The position numbers and the translations under genes were made by a program. DNA of 19,153 bases from DATAEK01 sp036258055 (lineage in GTDB: Bacteria > Acidobacteriota > Vicinamibacteria > Vicinamibacterales > 2-12-FULL-66-21): contig DATAEK010000320.1 of the NCBI GenBank assembly GCA_036258055.1, positions 1 through 19,153 on the forward strand, in the 5' to 3' direction. Below are positions 13,099 to 19,153 of this stretch, in pieces. Under the pieces are notes generated by a model. That model was not told the DNA's origin and did not search any database. It saw only the letters and a list, made by a program, of their open reading frames with translations. Position 1 is the stretch's first letter, and each line of letters starts with the position of its first letter.

Positions 13099-15758
13099 CG
13101 GCGTGGTCGCGGCTGACGCAGATGGCTGCTCGCCTGCGCGCGTTCCTCAGGCCGAGCGCGATCGATCTCGACTTCGATGAGGAGCTGGCGTCGCACTTGG
13201 CGATGCTGACGGACGACAACATCCGTCGTGGCATGTCGCCCGACGACGCACGCCGGGCGGCGCGGCTCAGGCTGGGCGCCGCGGCGTCGCTCAAAGAGCA
13301 ACATCGAGAGGCTCGCGGCCTACCGGGCCTCGACGCGGTGATCCAGGACGTCAGGTTCGCCTTCAGGCTGATCGCCAGGGATCGATGGTTCTCGGCCGCC
13401 GCAATCGCGGCGCTCGCGCTGGGCATCGGCGCCAATGCCACCGGCTTCACGATCGTGAACGCCGTGTTCCTTCGCGGTCTCCCCTTCGAGAACGCGGATC
13501 GACTGTACGTCTTGTCCTGGCAGAATCGCTCCGGCCGGCGCTCGAACATCTCGCACCCCGAGTTCCAGAACCTGCGCGCTCAGACCCGTCGCTTCGCCGA
13601 CCTCGCGGCGTACCGGGACGCCTCGATGAACATCAGCGACGACCGCGCGCTGCCGGACGAAGCGCACGGAACCTGGGTCACCGCGAACACGTTCGGCGTG
13701 TTGCATCAGCCGCCGCTCATCGGGCGTGATTTCACGCCGGGCGACGAGCGGCCCGGCGCCGACCCGGTGGTCATCATCGGCTACACGCTCTGGCGCGACC
13801 GCTACGCCTTCGATCCGAACGCGCTCGGCAGGACGTTGCGCGTCAACGGACAACCCGCCACGATCGTCGGCGTGATGCCTGAGGGCATGAGGTTCCCGGA
13901 CGACTCAGCTCTCTGGGCGCCGTACATCCCGCAGGACGCCGAGCAGGAGCGCGTCCTGCGCCCGCTCCGCGTGTTCGGGCGCCTGCAGGACGGCACGGAT
14001 CGTCGCAGCGCGAGTGCGGAGATGAGCGCTATCGCGCAGCAGTTGATCGCGGTTGAGCCGCAGATCACCAAGGACCTCACTGGCATCCGAGTGGAGACGT
14101 TCACGGAGCGATACATCGGCGGCGGTGGGCGGCCGATGTTCCTCACCGTCATGGGCGCCGTCGTGTTCGTGCTGCTCATCGCGTGCGCGAACGTGGCCAA
14201 TCTGCTGCTGTCCCGATCGGCATCGCGGGCGCGTGAGGTCGCCGTTCGCACGGCTCTCGGCGCGTCTCGATGGCGCGTCATCCGACAGCTCCTGATCGAG
14301 AGCCTCGTGCTCGGTGCGATCGGCGGAGCGCTCGGCGTGCTCCTCGCTGTTGCGGGCGCGAGGGCCTTCGACGAGGCGATTCGCCTGTCCGGCCTGCCGT
14401 ATTGGGTCGTGTTCACGATTGACTACGTCGTGCTCGGCTACGTCGTCGGCATCTGCGTGTTGAGTGCCGTCCTCTGCGGCCTGGCGCCGGCGCTGCACGT
14501 CTCGAAAACGAAGACGTTCACGGCGCTGAAGGACGGCGGCCGTGGGATCGCGGGCAGCCGGTACGGGCGACGATTCAGCAGTGCCTTCGTCGTCGCCGAG
14601 ATCGCATTGACGATGGTGCTCCTCGTCGGCGCGGCGTCGATGGTTCGCAGCTTCATGACGCTGTATTTCGTCGACCTCGGCATCCGCATCGATCGCCTGG
14701 TGACGATGCGTCTGCAGATGCCGGAGGCGAAGTACCGGACCGCCGAGGCCAGACGAGGACTGTTCGACCGGCTCGAGCCAAGGCTTGCAGCGATACCCGG
14801 CGTCGAAGCCATCTGCGTGACGACCGGGGTACCGCCGCTCGACGGCGGCGAGCGCCTGCTGGAAATCGACGGACTCGCCCGCAGGGACCAACCGACGTTC
14901 GTCGGAACCGTGGCGATCACTCCGCGGTTCTTCGACGTGGTTGGCGTGCGCATCGCACGCGGACGGAGCTTCAACGAAACGGACGGCGCGCCCGGCGCGG
15001 AGACGGTCATCATCAACGAGCGGCTCGCGGCGCAGTTCTTCGCTGGCGAAGATCCCCTCGGCAGACGGCTGCGCTTCACGCGGCGCGAAGCCTCGCCTGG
15101 AACGAGCGTCGAGGTCTGGCGCACGATTGTCGGCGTGAGCCCGACGATCCGGCAGGGTTCGCCAACGGACGAGTACCTGAACGCCGTGGTCTACATCCCA
15201 ATCCGCCAGGAATCACCGGCCGCCGCGTCGCTGCTGGTTCGCAGCGCGCTTCCTCCAGGATCGGTGATGGACGCCGTGCGCCGCGAGGTGCAAGCGATCG
15301 ATCCGGACCAGCCTGTCCTCGCGGTGCAGACTGTGGCGCAGGTGCTGGCTCAGGATCGCTGGTGGTATCGCACCTGGGGCGGCCTGTTCGGAATCCTCTC
15401 CGGCATCGCGCTCCTGCTGTCGTGCGTCGGACTCTACGCCGTCATGGCCTACTCAGTGACCGAGCGGACGCAAGAGATTGGTGTGCGCCTGGCCCTCGGC
15501 GCGCGGCGCCGACAAGTGTCCTGGCTGATCCTCAGGCGTGGCCTGGCACAGCTGATGACGGGCCTGGCGATTGGCTTCCTGGGCTCATTGGCGCTGAGCC
15601 GGATTCTGCCGGGCGGCCTCGCGTCGATGACGCCGCACGATCCAATCGCACTCCTGGCGGTCGCGCTTCTCCTCTCAGGTGTGTCAATCGTCGCCTGCCT
15701 GGCCCCGGCGCGGCGAGCCACGCGGGTGGATCCGGTCGTCGCCCTTCGGGCAGACTGA
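13095..15758 (+). CDS. ADOP-type ABC permease with two MacB/FtsX modules
   Basis: Large inner-membrane permease of 887 residues with two MacB_PCD-FtsX halves, the acidobacterial duplicated orphan permease type. The N-terminus (about 1-75) is the soluble ADOP extension with the DLDFDEELASHLAM and DDARRAARLRLG segments. A membrane helix lies near 98-120 (ALALGIGANATGFTIVNAVF), then a periplasmic MacB core, and a three-helix FtsX domain at about 348-470 containing LIACANVANLLLSRSASRAR and EVAVRTALGASRWRVIRQL. The second half repeats this: a helix near 495-517, a second core, and FtsX at about 762-880 with TERTQEIGVRLALGARRRQV. It ends in ARRATRVDPVVALRAD. No ATPase gene is next to it, as the 'orphan' name implies. 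Relatives include MacB-type efflux pumps, but the substrate is unknown. The start is ATG at 13095, overlapping the padR stop. Confidence 0.95.
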   Translation: MTAWSRLTQMAARLRAFLRPSAIDLDFDEELASHLAMLTDDNIRRGMSPDDARRAARLRLGAAASLKEQHREARGLPGLDAVIQDVRFAFRLIARDRWFSAAAIAALALGIGANATGFTIVNAVFLRGLPFENADRLYVLSWQNRSGRRSNISHPEFQNLRAQTRRFADLAAYRDASMNISDDRALPDEAHGTWVTANTFGVLHQPPLIGRDFTPGDERPGADPVVIIGYTLWRDRYAFDPNALGRTLRVNGQPATIVGVMPEGMRFPDDSALWAPYIPQDAEQERVLRPLRVFGRLQDGTDRRSASAEMSAIAQQLIAVEPQITKDLTGIRVETFTERYIGGGGRPMFLTVMGAVVFVLLIACANVANLLLSRSASRAREVAVRTALGASRWRVIRQLLIESLVLGAIGGALGVLLAVAGARAFDEAIRLSGLPYWVVFTIDYVVLGYVVGICVLSAVLCGLAPALHVSKTKTFTALKDGGRGIAGSRYGRRFSSAFVVAEIALTMVLLVGAASMVRSFMTLYFVDLGIRIDRLVTMRLQMPEAKYRTAEARRGLFDRLEPRLAAIPGVEAICVTTGVPPLDGGERLLEIDGLARRDQPTFVGTVAITPRFFDVVGVRIARGRSFNETDGAPGAETVIINERLAAQFFAGEDPLGRRLRFTRREASPGTSVEVWRTIVGVSPTIRQGSPTDEYLNAVVYIPIRQESPAAASLLVRSALPPGSVMDAVRREVQAIDPDQPVLAVQTVAQVLAQDRWWYRTWGGLFGILSGIALLLSCVGLYAVMAYSVTERTQEIGVRLALGARRRQVSWLILRRGLAQLMTGLAIGFLGSLALSRILPGGLASMTPHDPIALLAVALLLSGVSIVACLAPARRATRVDPVVALRAD

Positions 15759-15774
15759 CGCCGGTCACACCTTT

Positions 15775-15791
15775 CGTCAACGCGCTTGACG
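15775..15791. repeat. Short dyad 17 nt after the permease gene
   Basis: CGTCAA and TTGACG flank a 5-nt spacer CGCGC. It could be a weak transcription end for the permease unit, but there is no T-tract after it. The right arm TTGACG also resembles a -35 box, although no good -10 follows at 16-18 nt. Confidence 0.35.
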
Positions 15792-15797
15792 GCTGTG

Positions 15798-15829
15798 ATT
15801 GTCGATCAAGCGGCGACTCGATCGACAAT
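15798..15829 (+). promoter_or_regulatory. 10-bp perfect inverted repeat upstream of the Asp-box operon, candidate operator
   Basis: ATTGTCGATC (15798-15807) and its exact complement (15820-15829) flank a 12-nt spacer, 46 nt before the start of the Asp-box gene. The outer ends of the arms contain TTGTCG and GACAAT, which resemble -35 and -10 elements 19 nt apart. That is the stretched spacing seen in MerR-type promoters. It could be an operator or, less likely, a terminator, since no T-run follows on either strand. Confidence 0.5.
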
Positions 15830-15875
15830 ACAGGCAGGGAGCGTTGTTGCTGCCTGAGGCTGAAAGGAGTCGGGG

Positions 15876-16997
15876 ATGAGCGGAGTTCGAGTACTCGTCG
15901 GCACCCGGAAGGGGGCTTTTGTTCTGACGGCCGACGGCACGCGGGAGCAGTGGCAGGTCAGCGGTCCGCATTTCGCGGGGTGGGAGCTCTACCACGTCAA
16001 GGGATCACCCGCCGATCCGAACCGTTTGTATGCCTCGCAGAGCAGCGGGTGGTTCGGACAGCAGATCCAGCGATCGAACGACGGCGGAAAGACGTGGGAG
16101 CCGGTCGGCAACAAGTTCCTATACGACGGCGTGCCTGGCACGCATCAGTGGTACGACGGAACCCCGCACCCCTGGGAGTTCGCGCGCGTGTGGCACCTCG
16201 AGCCATCGCTCACGGATCCGGACTCGGTCTACGCCGGCGTTCAGGACGCGGCGCTCTTCCGGACGACCGATGGCGGCCAGACGTGGCAGGAGCTTTCCGG
16301 CCTCCGCTGCCATGGCTCCGGGCCGAACTGGCAGCCCGGCGCCGGAGGCTTGTGCCTGCACACGATCATCCTCGACCCCACGAATCGCGATCGGATGTTC
16401 ATCGCGATTTCGGCGGCGGGCGCATTTCGTACCGACGATGGCGGGAAGACGTGGAAGGCGATCAACCGGGGGCTGAAATCCGAAGGCATTCCCGACCCGG
16501 ATGCGGAGGTGGGCCATTGCGTCCACCACATCGCCATCCACCCGTCGCGGCCGAACGTGCTCTTCATGCAGAAGCACTGGGACGTGATGCGGAGCGACAA
16601 CGCAGGTGACTCGTGGCAGGAAGTCAGCGGCAATCTTCCGACCGACTTCGGCTTCGCCATCGACGTCCACGCCCACGAGCCCAACACCATCTACGTCGTG
16701 CCGATCAAAAGCGACTCCGAACACTATCCGCTCGACGGCCAACTGCGCGTGTATCGCAGCCGATCCGGCGGCTGCGAGTGGGAGCCGCTCACCAAGGGAT
16801 TGCCGCAGCGCGATTGCTACGTGAACGTCCTGCGTGACGCGATGGCGGTGGATACGCTCGACTCGTGCGGCGTGTATTTCGGGACCACCGGCGGTCAGGT
16901 GTACGTGTCGAAGAACGCGGGGGACAGCTGGACGCCCATCGTCAGAGATTTGCCCCCTGTACTGTCCGTCGAAGTGCAGACGCTGCCGGAGGTCTGA
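15876..16997 (+). CDS. Asp-box (BNR) beta-propeller protein, exo-alpha-sialidase-like fold
   Basis: A 373-residue beta-propeller of the WD40/YVTN/BNR-like group with six Asp-box motifs at regular spacing. They are SNDGGKTW (67-74), TTDGGQTW (130-137), TDDGGKTW (186-193), SDNAGDSW (240-247), a degenerate SRSGGCEW (295-302) and SKNAGDSW (345-352). There is no signal peptide, so the protein appears cytoplasmic, unlike secreted sialidases. The usual sialidase arginine triad is not evident, so glycosidase activity is unproven. It has conserved-looking His/Trp/Cys patches (for example THQWYDGTPHPWEFARVWH, and Cys145/Cys160). The start follows AAAGGAG at good distance. It leads the run of genes that continues with the MoaD/ThiS protein 43 nt downstream. 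Confidence 0.9.
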   Translation: MSGVRVLVGTRKGAFVLTADGTREQWQVSGPHFAGWELYHVKGSPADPNRLYASQSSGWFGQQIQRSNDGGKTWEPVGNKFLYDGVPGTHQWYDGTPHPWEFARVWHLEPSLTDPDSVYAGVQDAALFRTTDGGQTWQELSGLRCHGSGPNWQPGAGGLCLHTIILDPTNRDRMFIAISAAGAFRTDDGGKTWKAINRGLKSEGIPDPDAEVGHCVHHIAIHPSRPNVLFMQKHWDVMRSDNAGDSWQEVSGNLPTDFGFAIDVHAHEPNTIYVVPIKSDSEHYPLDGQLRVYRSRSGGCEWEPLTKGLPQRDCYVNVLRDAMAVDTLDSCGVYFGTTGGQVYVSKNAGDSWTPIVRDLPPVLSVEVQTLPEV

Positions 16998-17040
16998 TGA
17001 GAGCGAGCCACTCACGCGGCCGCTGGTGCGGAGGCGGGAC

Positions 17041-17337
17041 ATGATCCGTGTCCTGCTGCCCGCGCACCTGCGAACGCTCGCGCGAGTAAACGGTGAAGTG
17101 TCGGTCGACGTGAACGGACAGCCGACGCTCGGCGGCGTCCTCGACGCGCTGGAAGTGTCGTACCCAGTGCTGCGTGGGACGATGCGGGATCACGTCACGC
17201 ACAAACGCCGGCCGTTCGTGCGCTTCTTCGCGTGCGAGCACGACCTTTCGCACGATCCCCCTGAGACCCGGCTGCCTGATGCGGTCGTCGCGGGGACCGA
17301 ACCATTTCTCGTCGTCGGTGCGATGGCGGGAGGGTAG
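17041..17337 (+). CDS. MoaD/ThiS-family ubiquitin-like protein
   Basis: Small beta-grasp protein of 98 residues ending in GAMAGG. The C-terminal Gly-Gly is the site at which MoaD and ThiS are adenylated and thiocarboxylated or conjugated. The start MIRVLLPAHLRTLARVNGEV, the central GGVLDALEVSYPVLRGTMRD and the RRPFVRFFACEHDLS strand match the family order. GGAGG lies 6 nt before the ATG at 17041, which decides the start over the longer upstream open frame. No E1-like ThiF/MoeB, molybdopterin or thiazole gene is nearby. It may therefore serve a pathway other than cofactor synthesis, or use an enzyme encoded elsewhere. It is coupled in position with the Asp-box propeller. Confidence 0.92.
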   Translation: MIRVLLPAHLRTLARVNGEVSVDVNGQPTLGGVLDALEVSYPVLRGTMRDHVTHKRRPFVRFFACEHDLSHDPPETRLPDAVVAGTEPFLVVGAMAGG

Positions 17338-17378
17338 ACGGTCTCCCTGGCGATTCTCGGCGTCAGATCCCTGAGCCG

Positions 17379-17537
17379 ATGACGAAGACTCTCGCGCTAC
17401 CGCATCGCTTGAAGATCTATCCTGCCGCCGGCCGCAGCACGCGCGATGGACACGGTCTCATCTACGGAAGCGTGACCACGTGGGAGGCGGATGTGTTCGA
17501 TTTTCTTGATCCGCTGTTGAAGCCGCGGGTCAAGTGA
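17379..17537 (+). CDS. Small 52-residue protein of unknown function
   Basis: The frame runs MTKTLALPHRLKIYPAAGRS, then STRDGHGLIYGSVTTWEADV, then FDFLDPLLKPRVK and stop. Composition is ordinary for a soluble protein, with balanced charge and well-placed hydrophobics, unlike shadow frames nearby. It lies in a 204-nt gap between the MoaD-like gene and the next gene, whose ATG is 4 nt after its stop. That spacing is typical of an operon member. No clear Shine-Dalgarno precedes its ATG, and translation may rely on coupling. The family was not recognised. It could also be the tail of a decayed longer gene, though no homologous-looking upstream frame is visible. Confidence 0.6.
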   Translation: MTKTLALPHRLKIYPAAGRSTRDGHGLIYGSVTTWEADVFDFLDPLLKPRVK

Positions 17538-17541
17538 GCGG

Positions 17542-18042
17542 ATGCGAACCGTCGTTGATGTCGATATTGCCGGCCTGGGCATCATCATCTACTCGCCTTT
17601 TGCTGTCGAGCACATTGGCGAGGGACAGGACTACCTGTCGTCGCGTTTCTGGAGTCCGGCGGACGTCGCGCGGCACGTCGTGGAATGCGGCCTCACGACC
17701 TTCGGCACCGGAACTTCGGGCCGCTTCCGCCTGATCGTGTACGACGGCGATATCGATGTCGCGGCGCTCGAGGCGGCCGAGCGCAAGATCCGGCTCGGCG
17801 TCGAGGTGCGTGACGCGCGGCTGTGTGTGCGCGACCTCTACGATCTCTTGTCGTGGACACGCCATTGTCCGAGCACGCAGCAGCTCACCCTGGCCGATGG
17901 CTTCTACCGCATCACGGCGTATACTTCCGCTCCGCCGAGCGGCGTGCTGGGCGACGGTCATGAGATCTCGCTGCACTTGGAAGCGGTATCAGAGCGGCCC
18001 GTTCTCCGATGGGATGGCGTGCCAGACCTGACGTGCGATTAG
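17542..18042 (+). CDS. Hypothetical protein, 166 residues, unknown family
   Basis: Soluble, acidic-leaning protein with no signal peptide or membrane segment. It begins MRTVVDVDIAGLGIIIYSPF and looks like an alpha/beta or mostly beta domain. Notable segments are FGTGTSGRFRLIVYDGDIDV in the middle and DGFYRITAYTSAPPSGVLGD near the end, followed by EISLHLEAV. The last two look like adjacent beta strands joined by a Pro/Gly loop. The start is 4 nt after the 52-residue gene's stop, so the pair is probably translated together. No family was recognised. Placement behind the Asp-box/MoaD pair suggests a shared process, but this is inferred from order and spacing only. Confidence 0.82.
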   Translation: MRTVVDVDIAGLGIIIYSPFAVEHIGEGQDYLSSRFWSPADVARHVVECGLTTFGTGTSGRFRLIVYDGDIDVAALEAAERKIRLGVEVRDARLCVRDLYDLLSWTRHCPSTQQLTLADGFYRITAYTSAPPSGVLGDGHEISLHLEAVSERPVLRWDGVPDLTCD

Positions 18043-18114
18043 ACCCCGCAGAACGCAGGGCTCCGCAGCGCGTCTTTCGACAATCCGTCTTTCACAGCCG
18101 GACCCGGAGGCACA

Positions 18115-18525
18115 ATGCCGAGGCGCATCGCGGTCTTCTTCTACGGCCTCTTCATGGACGCCGACATCCTGCGCTCGAAAGCCATCGATCCGGCTGGGCC
18201 TCGCCGCGCGTCAGTCTCCGGATTCGCGCTCCGCATCGGTCAGCGCGCCACGCTCGTTCCAGATCCCGACGGCCGTGCCCACGGCGTGTTGATGGAACTC
18301 CAGCACGAGGAGATTGATCGCCTGTACGCCGATCCAAGTGTGCAGATGTATCGTCCTGAGGCCGTCGTCGCGGAGATCGGCGATGGATCGCGGATCGCGG
18401 CGTTGTGCTTCAACCTGCCGGTTGCGCCGGGACCCGATGAACGCAATGAGGGATACGCCGCGAAGTTGCGCGACCTCGCGCGGCGGTTGAATCTGCCGGA
18501 CGATTACATCGAGCGGATTGGCTAG
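18115..18525 (+). CDS. Gamma-glutamylcyclotransferase/AIG2-like protein
   Basis: Small beta-barrel protein of 136 residues in the gamma-glutamylcyclotransferase-like superfamily, which cleaves gamma-glutamyl compounds to 5-oxoproline. The substrate-loop motif is FFYGLFMDADIL (8-19, usual YGSLM-type), followed by a mid-barrel strand HGVLMELQHEEIDRLYAD. In most members an acidic residue after LDxxE acts in catalysis. Here the segment is LYADPSVQMYRPEAV, with Asp where Glu is more usual, so activity is uncertain. GGAGG lies 4 nt before the ATG at 18115. The 72-nt gap from the preceding gene leaves it open whether it shares that transcript. Confidence 0.85.
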   Translation: MPRRIAVFFYGLFMDADILRSKAIDPAGPRRASVSGFALRIGQRATLVPDPDGRAHGVLMELQHEEIDRLYADPSVQMYRPEAVVAEIGDGSRIAALCFNLPVAPGPDERNEGYAAKLRDLARRLNLPDDYIERIG

Positions 18526-18563
18526 CGGGTCTGTTGATCGTGTCCTGGGGACTTCCGGTTTCG

Positions 18564-18970
18564 GATGCGGCGGAAAGTTGCGCTGGCCCTGACACCGCCG
18601 CCGAAGGAGAAGCAAGGTGATCGAAGGGCGGCCGGCGCCGGAGCGGTTGCGGTCGTCTCAGGCCTCCCGCTTCGCCGCACGGAAAAACGGCCCCTCCGCG
18701 GCTGGCCTGACGGTCCGGCGTCGGCTTGGATCGTCCGAACGACAGCCGGAATCAGGGTCGGCGACCGGGCGATCACTGCGTTGTCGGCGAATCAGCGCCG
18801 CCGCCGATCGGGACCGCTCCGAGGCCGTTTTACTCTCTCCGCTGATCGTGCGGCTCAAGGTCGGCCCGATCCGACCGCAACCGCTCCGGCGGAGTTTCGT
18901 ACGTACTCTGGTGCCGTCTCCCGCGCGGCGGCGGGGCCGGACGGCGGACGACGTTGGAGCACGCCGCATC
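18564..18970. ncRNA. Candidate large structured RNA or long imperfect palindromic element
   Basis: This 407-nt span lacks a convincing gene and holds a nested, colinear series of inverted repeats. From outside to inside they are 18564-18572/18962-18970 (9 bp), 18595-18603/18926-18934 (9 bp), 18606-18610/18917-18921 (5 bp), 18636-18655/18872-18891 (20 bp, perfect), 18674-18681/18847-18854 (8 bp), 18684-18692/18823-18831 (9 bp) and 18711-18716/18811-18816 (6 bp). Inside are two smaller hairpins, 18722-18748 (with a 4-bp stem and CCGA loop at its tip) and 18778-18798 (needs one G-U pair if read on the plus strand). Helices in fixed order with internal loops look like a rod-shaped RNA. RNase P, tmRNA, SRP RNA and group II intron signatures were looked for and not seen. 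A MITE-like mobile relic is the main alternative. Strand and ends are unknown. Confidence 0.42.
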
Positions 18971-19043
18971 GCCCGTCTGTAGGGTTCCTTCCAACGAAGA
19001 CGAGCCTGATCGAGAATCTCAACAAATCGGAGAAGGGGTGACC

Positions 19044-19153
19044 ATGGGGACCGAAGGCGGACTTCGCTTCGTCGCGACCATCGTCGGTGGCGGCTTTGTT
19101 GGCTATGCCATCGTGGCGATGTTTCGTGGAACCCTGTACGACAGCGATGAGGG
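19044..19153 (+). CDS. Small membrane protein, partial (start only)
   Basis: ATG at 19044 is preceded by a purine-rich GGAGAAGGGG ribosome site and starts a frame open to the window edge (36 complete codons). The product begins MGTEGGLRFVATIVGGGFVG and continues with YAIVAMFRGTLYDSDE. It has a single glycine-rich hydrophobic stretch of membrane-helix length (about 9-27) followed by an acidic segment. Too little is present to name a family. It lies 73 nt downstream of the candidate structured RNA, which would make a cis-regulatory role for that element possible. Confidence 0.6.
   Translation, partial: MGTEGGLRFVATIVGGGFVGYAIVAMFRGTLYDSDE

Noticed and set aside
13905..14891. 328-codon minus-strand open frame inside the permease gene
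   Set aside because: Antisense shadow with an Arg/Glu/His-rich product and no ribosome site.
15362..16609. 415-codon plus-strand open frame overlapping the end of the permease and most of the Asp-box gene
   Set aside because: It is out of frame with both well-supported genes and its product has no domain.
15876..16997. True secreted sialidase
   Set aside because: There is no signal peptide and no evident arginine triad. Asp-boxes alone indicate only a propeller fold.
17041..17337. Molybdopterin or thiamine biosynthesis locus suggested by the MoaD/ThiS protein
   Set aside because: No MoaE, MoeB, ThiF, ThiG or other cofactor gene lies in the window, so pathway assignment from this gene alone is not supported.
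18564..18970. Integron attC site or retron msr-msd
   Set aside because: The span is longer than usual attC sites and lacks the RYYYAAC/GTTRRRY ends. No reverse transcriptase or integrase gene is visible nearby.
18565..19041. 158-codon plus-strand open frame across the candidate structured RNA
   Set aside because: The product is Arg/Pro/Ala-rich and shuffled in character, with no domain. The nested inverted repeats explain the region better. It remains possible in principle because its stop falls 2 nt before the next start.

Overview
The window looks like a chromosomal segment of a GC-rich Gram-negative bacterium, most likely an acidobacterium of the Vicinamibacteria type. The main evidence is a PadR-type repressor whose stop codon overlaps the start of an 887-residue double-FtsX permease of the ADOP type (acidobacterial duplicated orphan permease), a gene pair that is a hallmark of that phylum. 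Outer-membrane beta-barrel proteins, a polysaccharide export system, a bacilliredoxin and PEGA-domain kinase-like proteins fit the same picture. No tRNA, rRNA, CRISPR array or insertion sequence was recognised.

Region 1 (1-9043, all on the minus strand, read right to left) is a cell-surface or exopolysaccharide locus. A membrane-anchored pseudokinase with two PEGA domains comes first. It is followed 10 nt later by a lipoprotein built of aspartate-rich repeats, then by a secreted carboxypeptidase-regulatory-like protein and a strong hairpin. After the hairpin come four tightly packed genes: an outer-membrane beta-barrel, a short SLBB-type export protein, a Wzc-like tyrosine autokinase/co-polymerase, and a Wzx-like flippase cut by the window edge. 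The export protein has no recognisable outer-membrane-spanning C-terminal helix, so the adjacent barrel probably provides the outer-membrane pore.

Region 2 (9044-12570) starts with about 0.5 kb that has no intact gene. Its plus strand holds what looks like the C-terminal remnant of a Ser/Thr kinase. Minus-strand genes follow: a secreted amidohydrolase, and an NmrA/HSCARG-like NAD(P)-binding protein with a bacilliredoxin 12 nt behind it. The bacilliredoxin implies bacillithiol redox chemistry.

Region 3 (12571-15758) is the divergent PadR-ADOP unit. A plausible sigma-70 promoter upstream of padR is covered by two near-identical 21-bp repeats, one over the -35 and one over the start region, which suits autorepression.

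Region 4 (15759-18525, plus strand) is a compact run of accessory genes. They are a six-Asp-box beta-propeller protein, a MoaD/ThiS ubiquitin-like protein ending in Gly-Gly, a 52-residue small protein, a 166-residue protein of unknown function and a gamma-glutamylcyclotransferase-like protein. The first sits behind a 10-bp perfect dyad. The propeller/MoaD pair and its two unknown companions are the best candidate for an uncharacterised protein module.

Region 5 (18526-19153) has no convincing gene until a small membrane protein begins at 19044. The gap contains a series of nested, colinear inverted repeats spanning about 407 nt, including a perfect 20-bp pair. It may be a large structured RNA or a degenerate palindromic element. 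I regard it as the most unexpected signal in the window.
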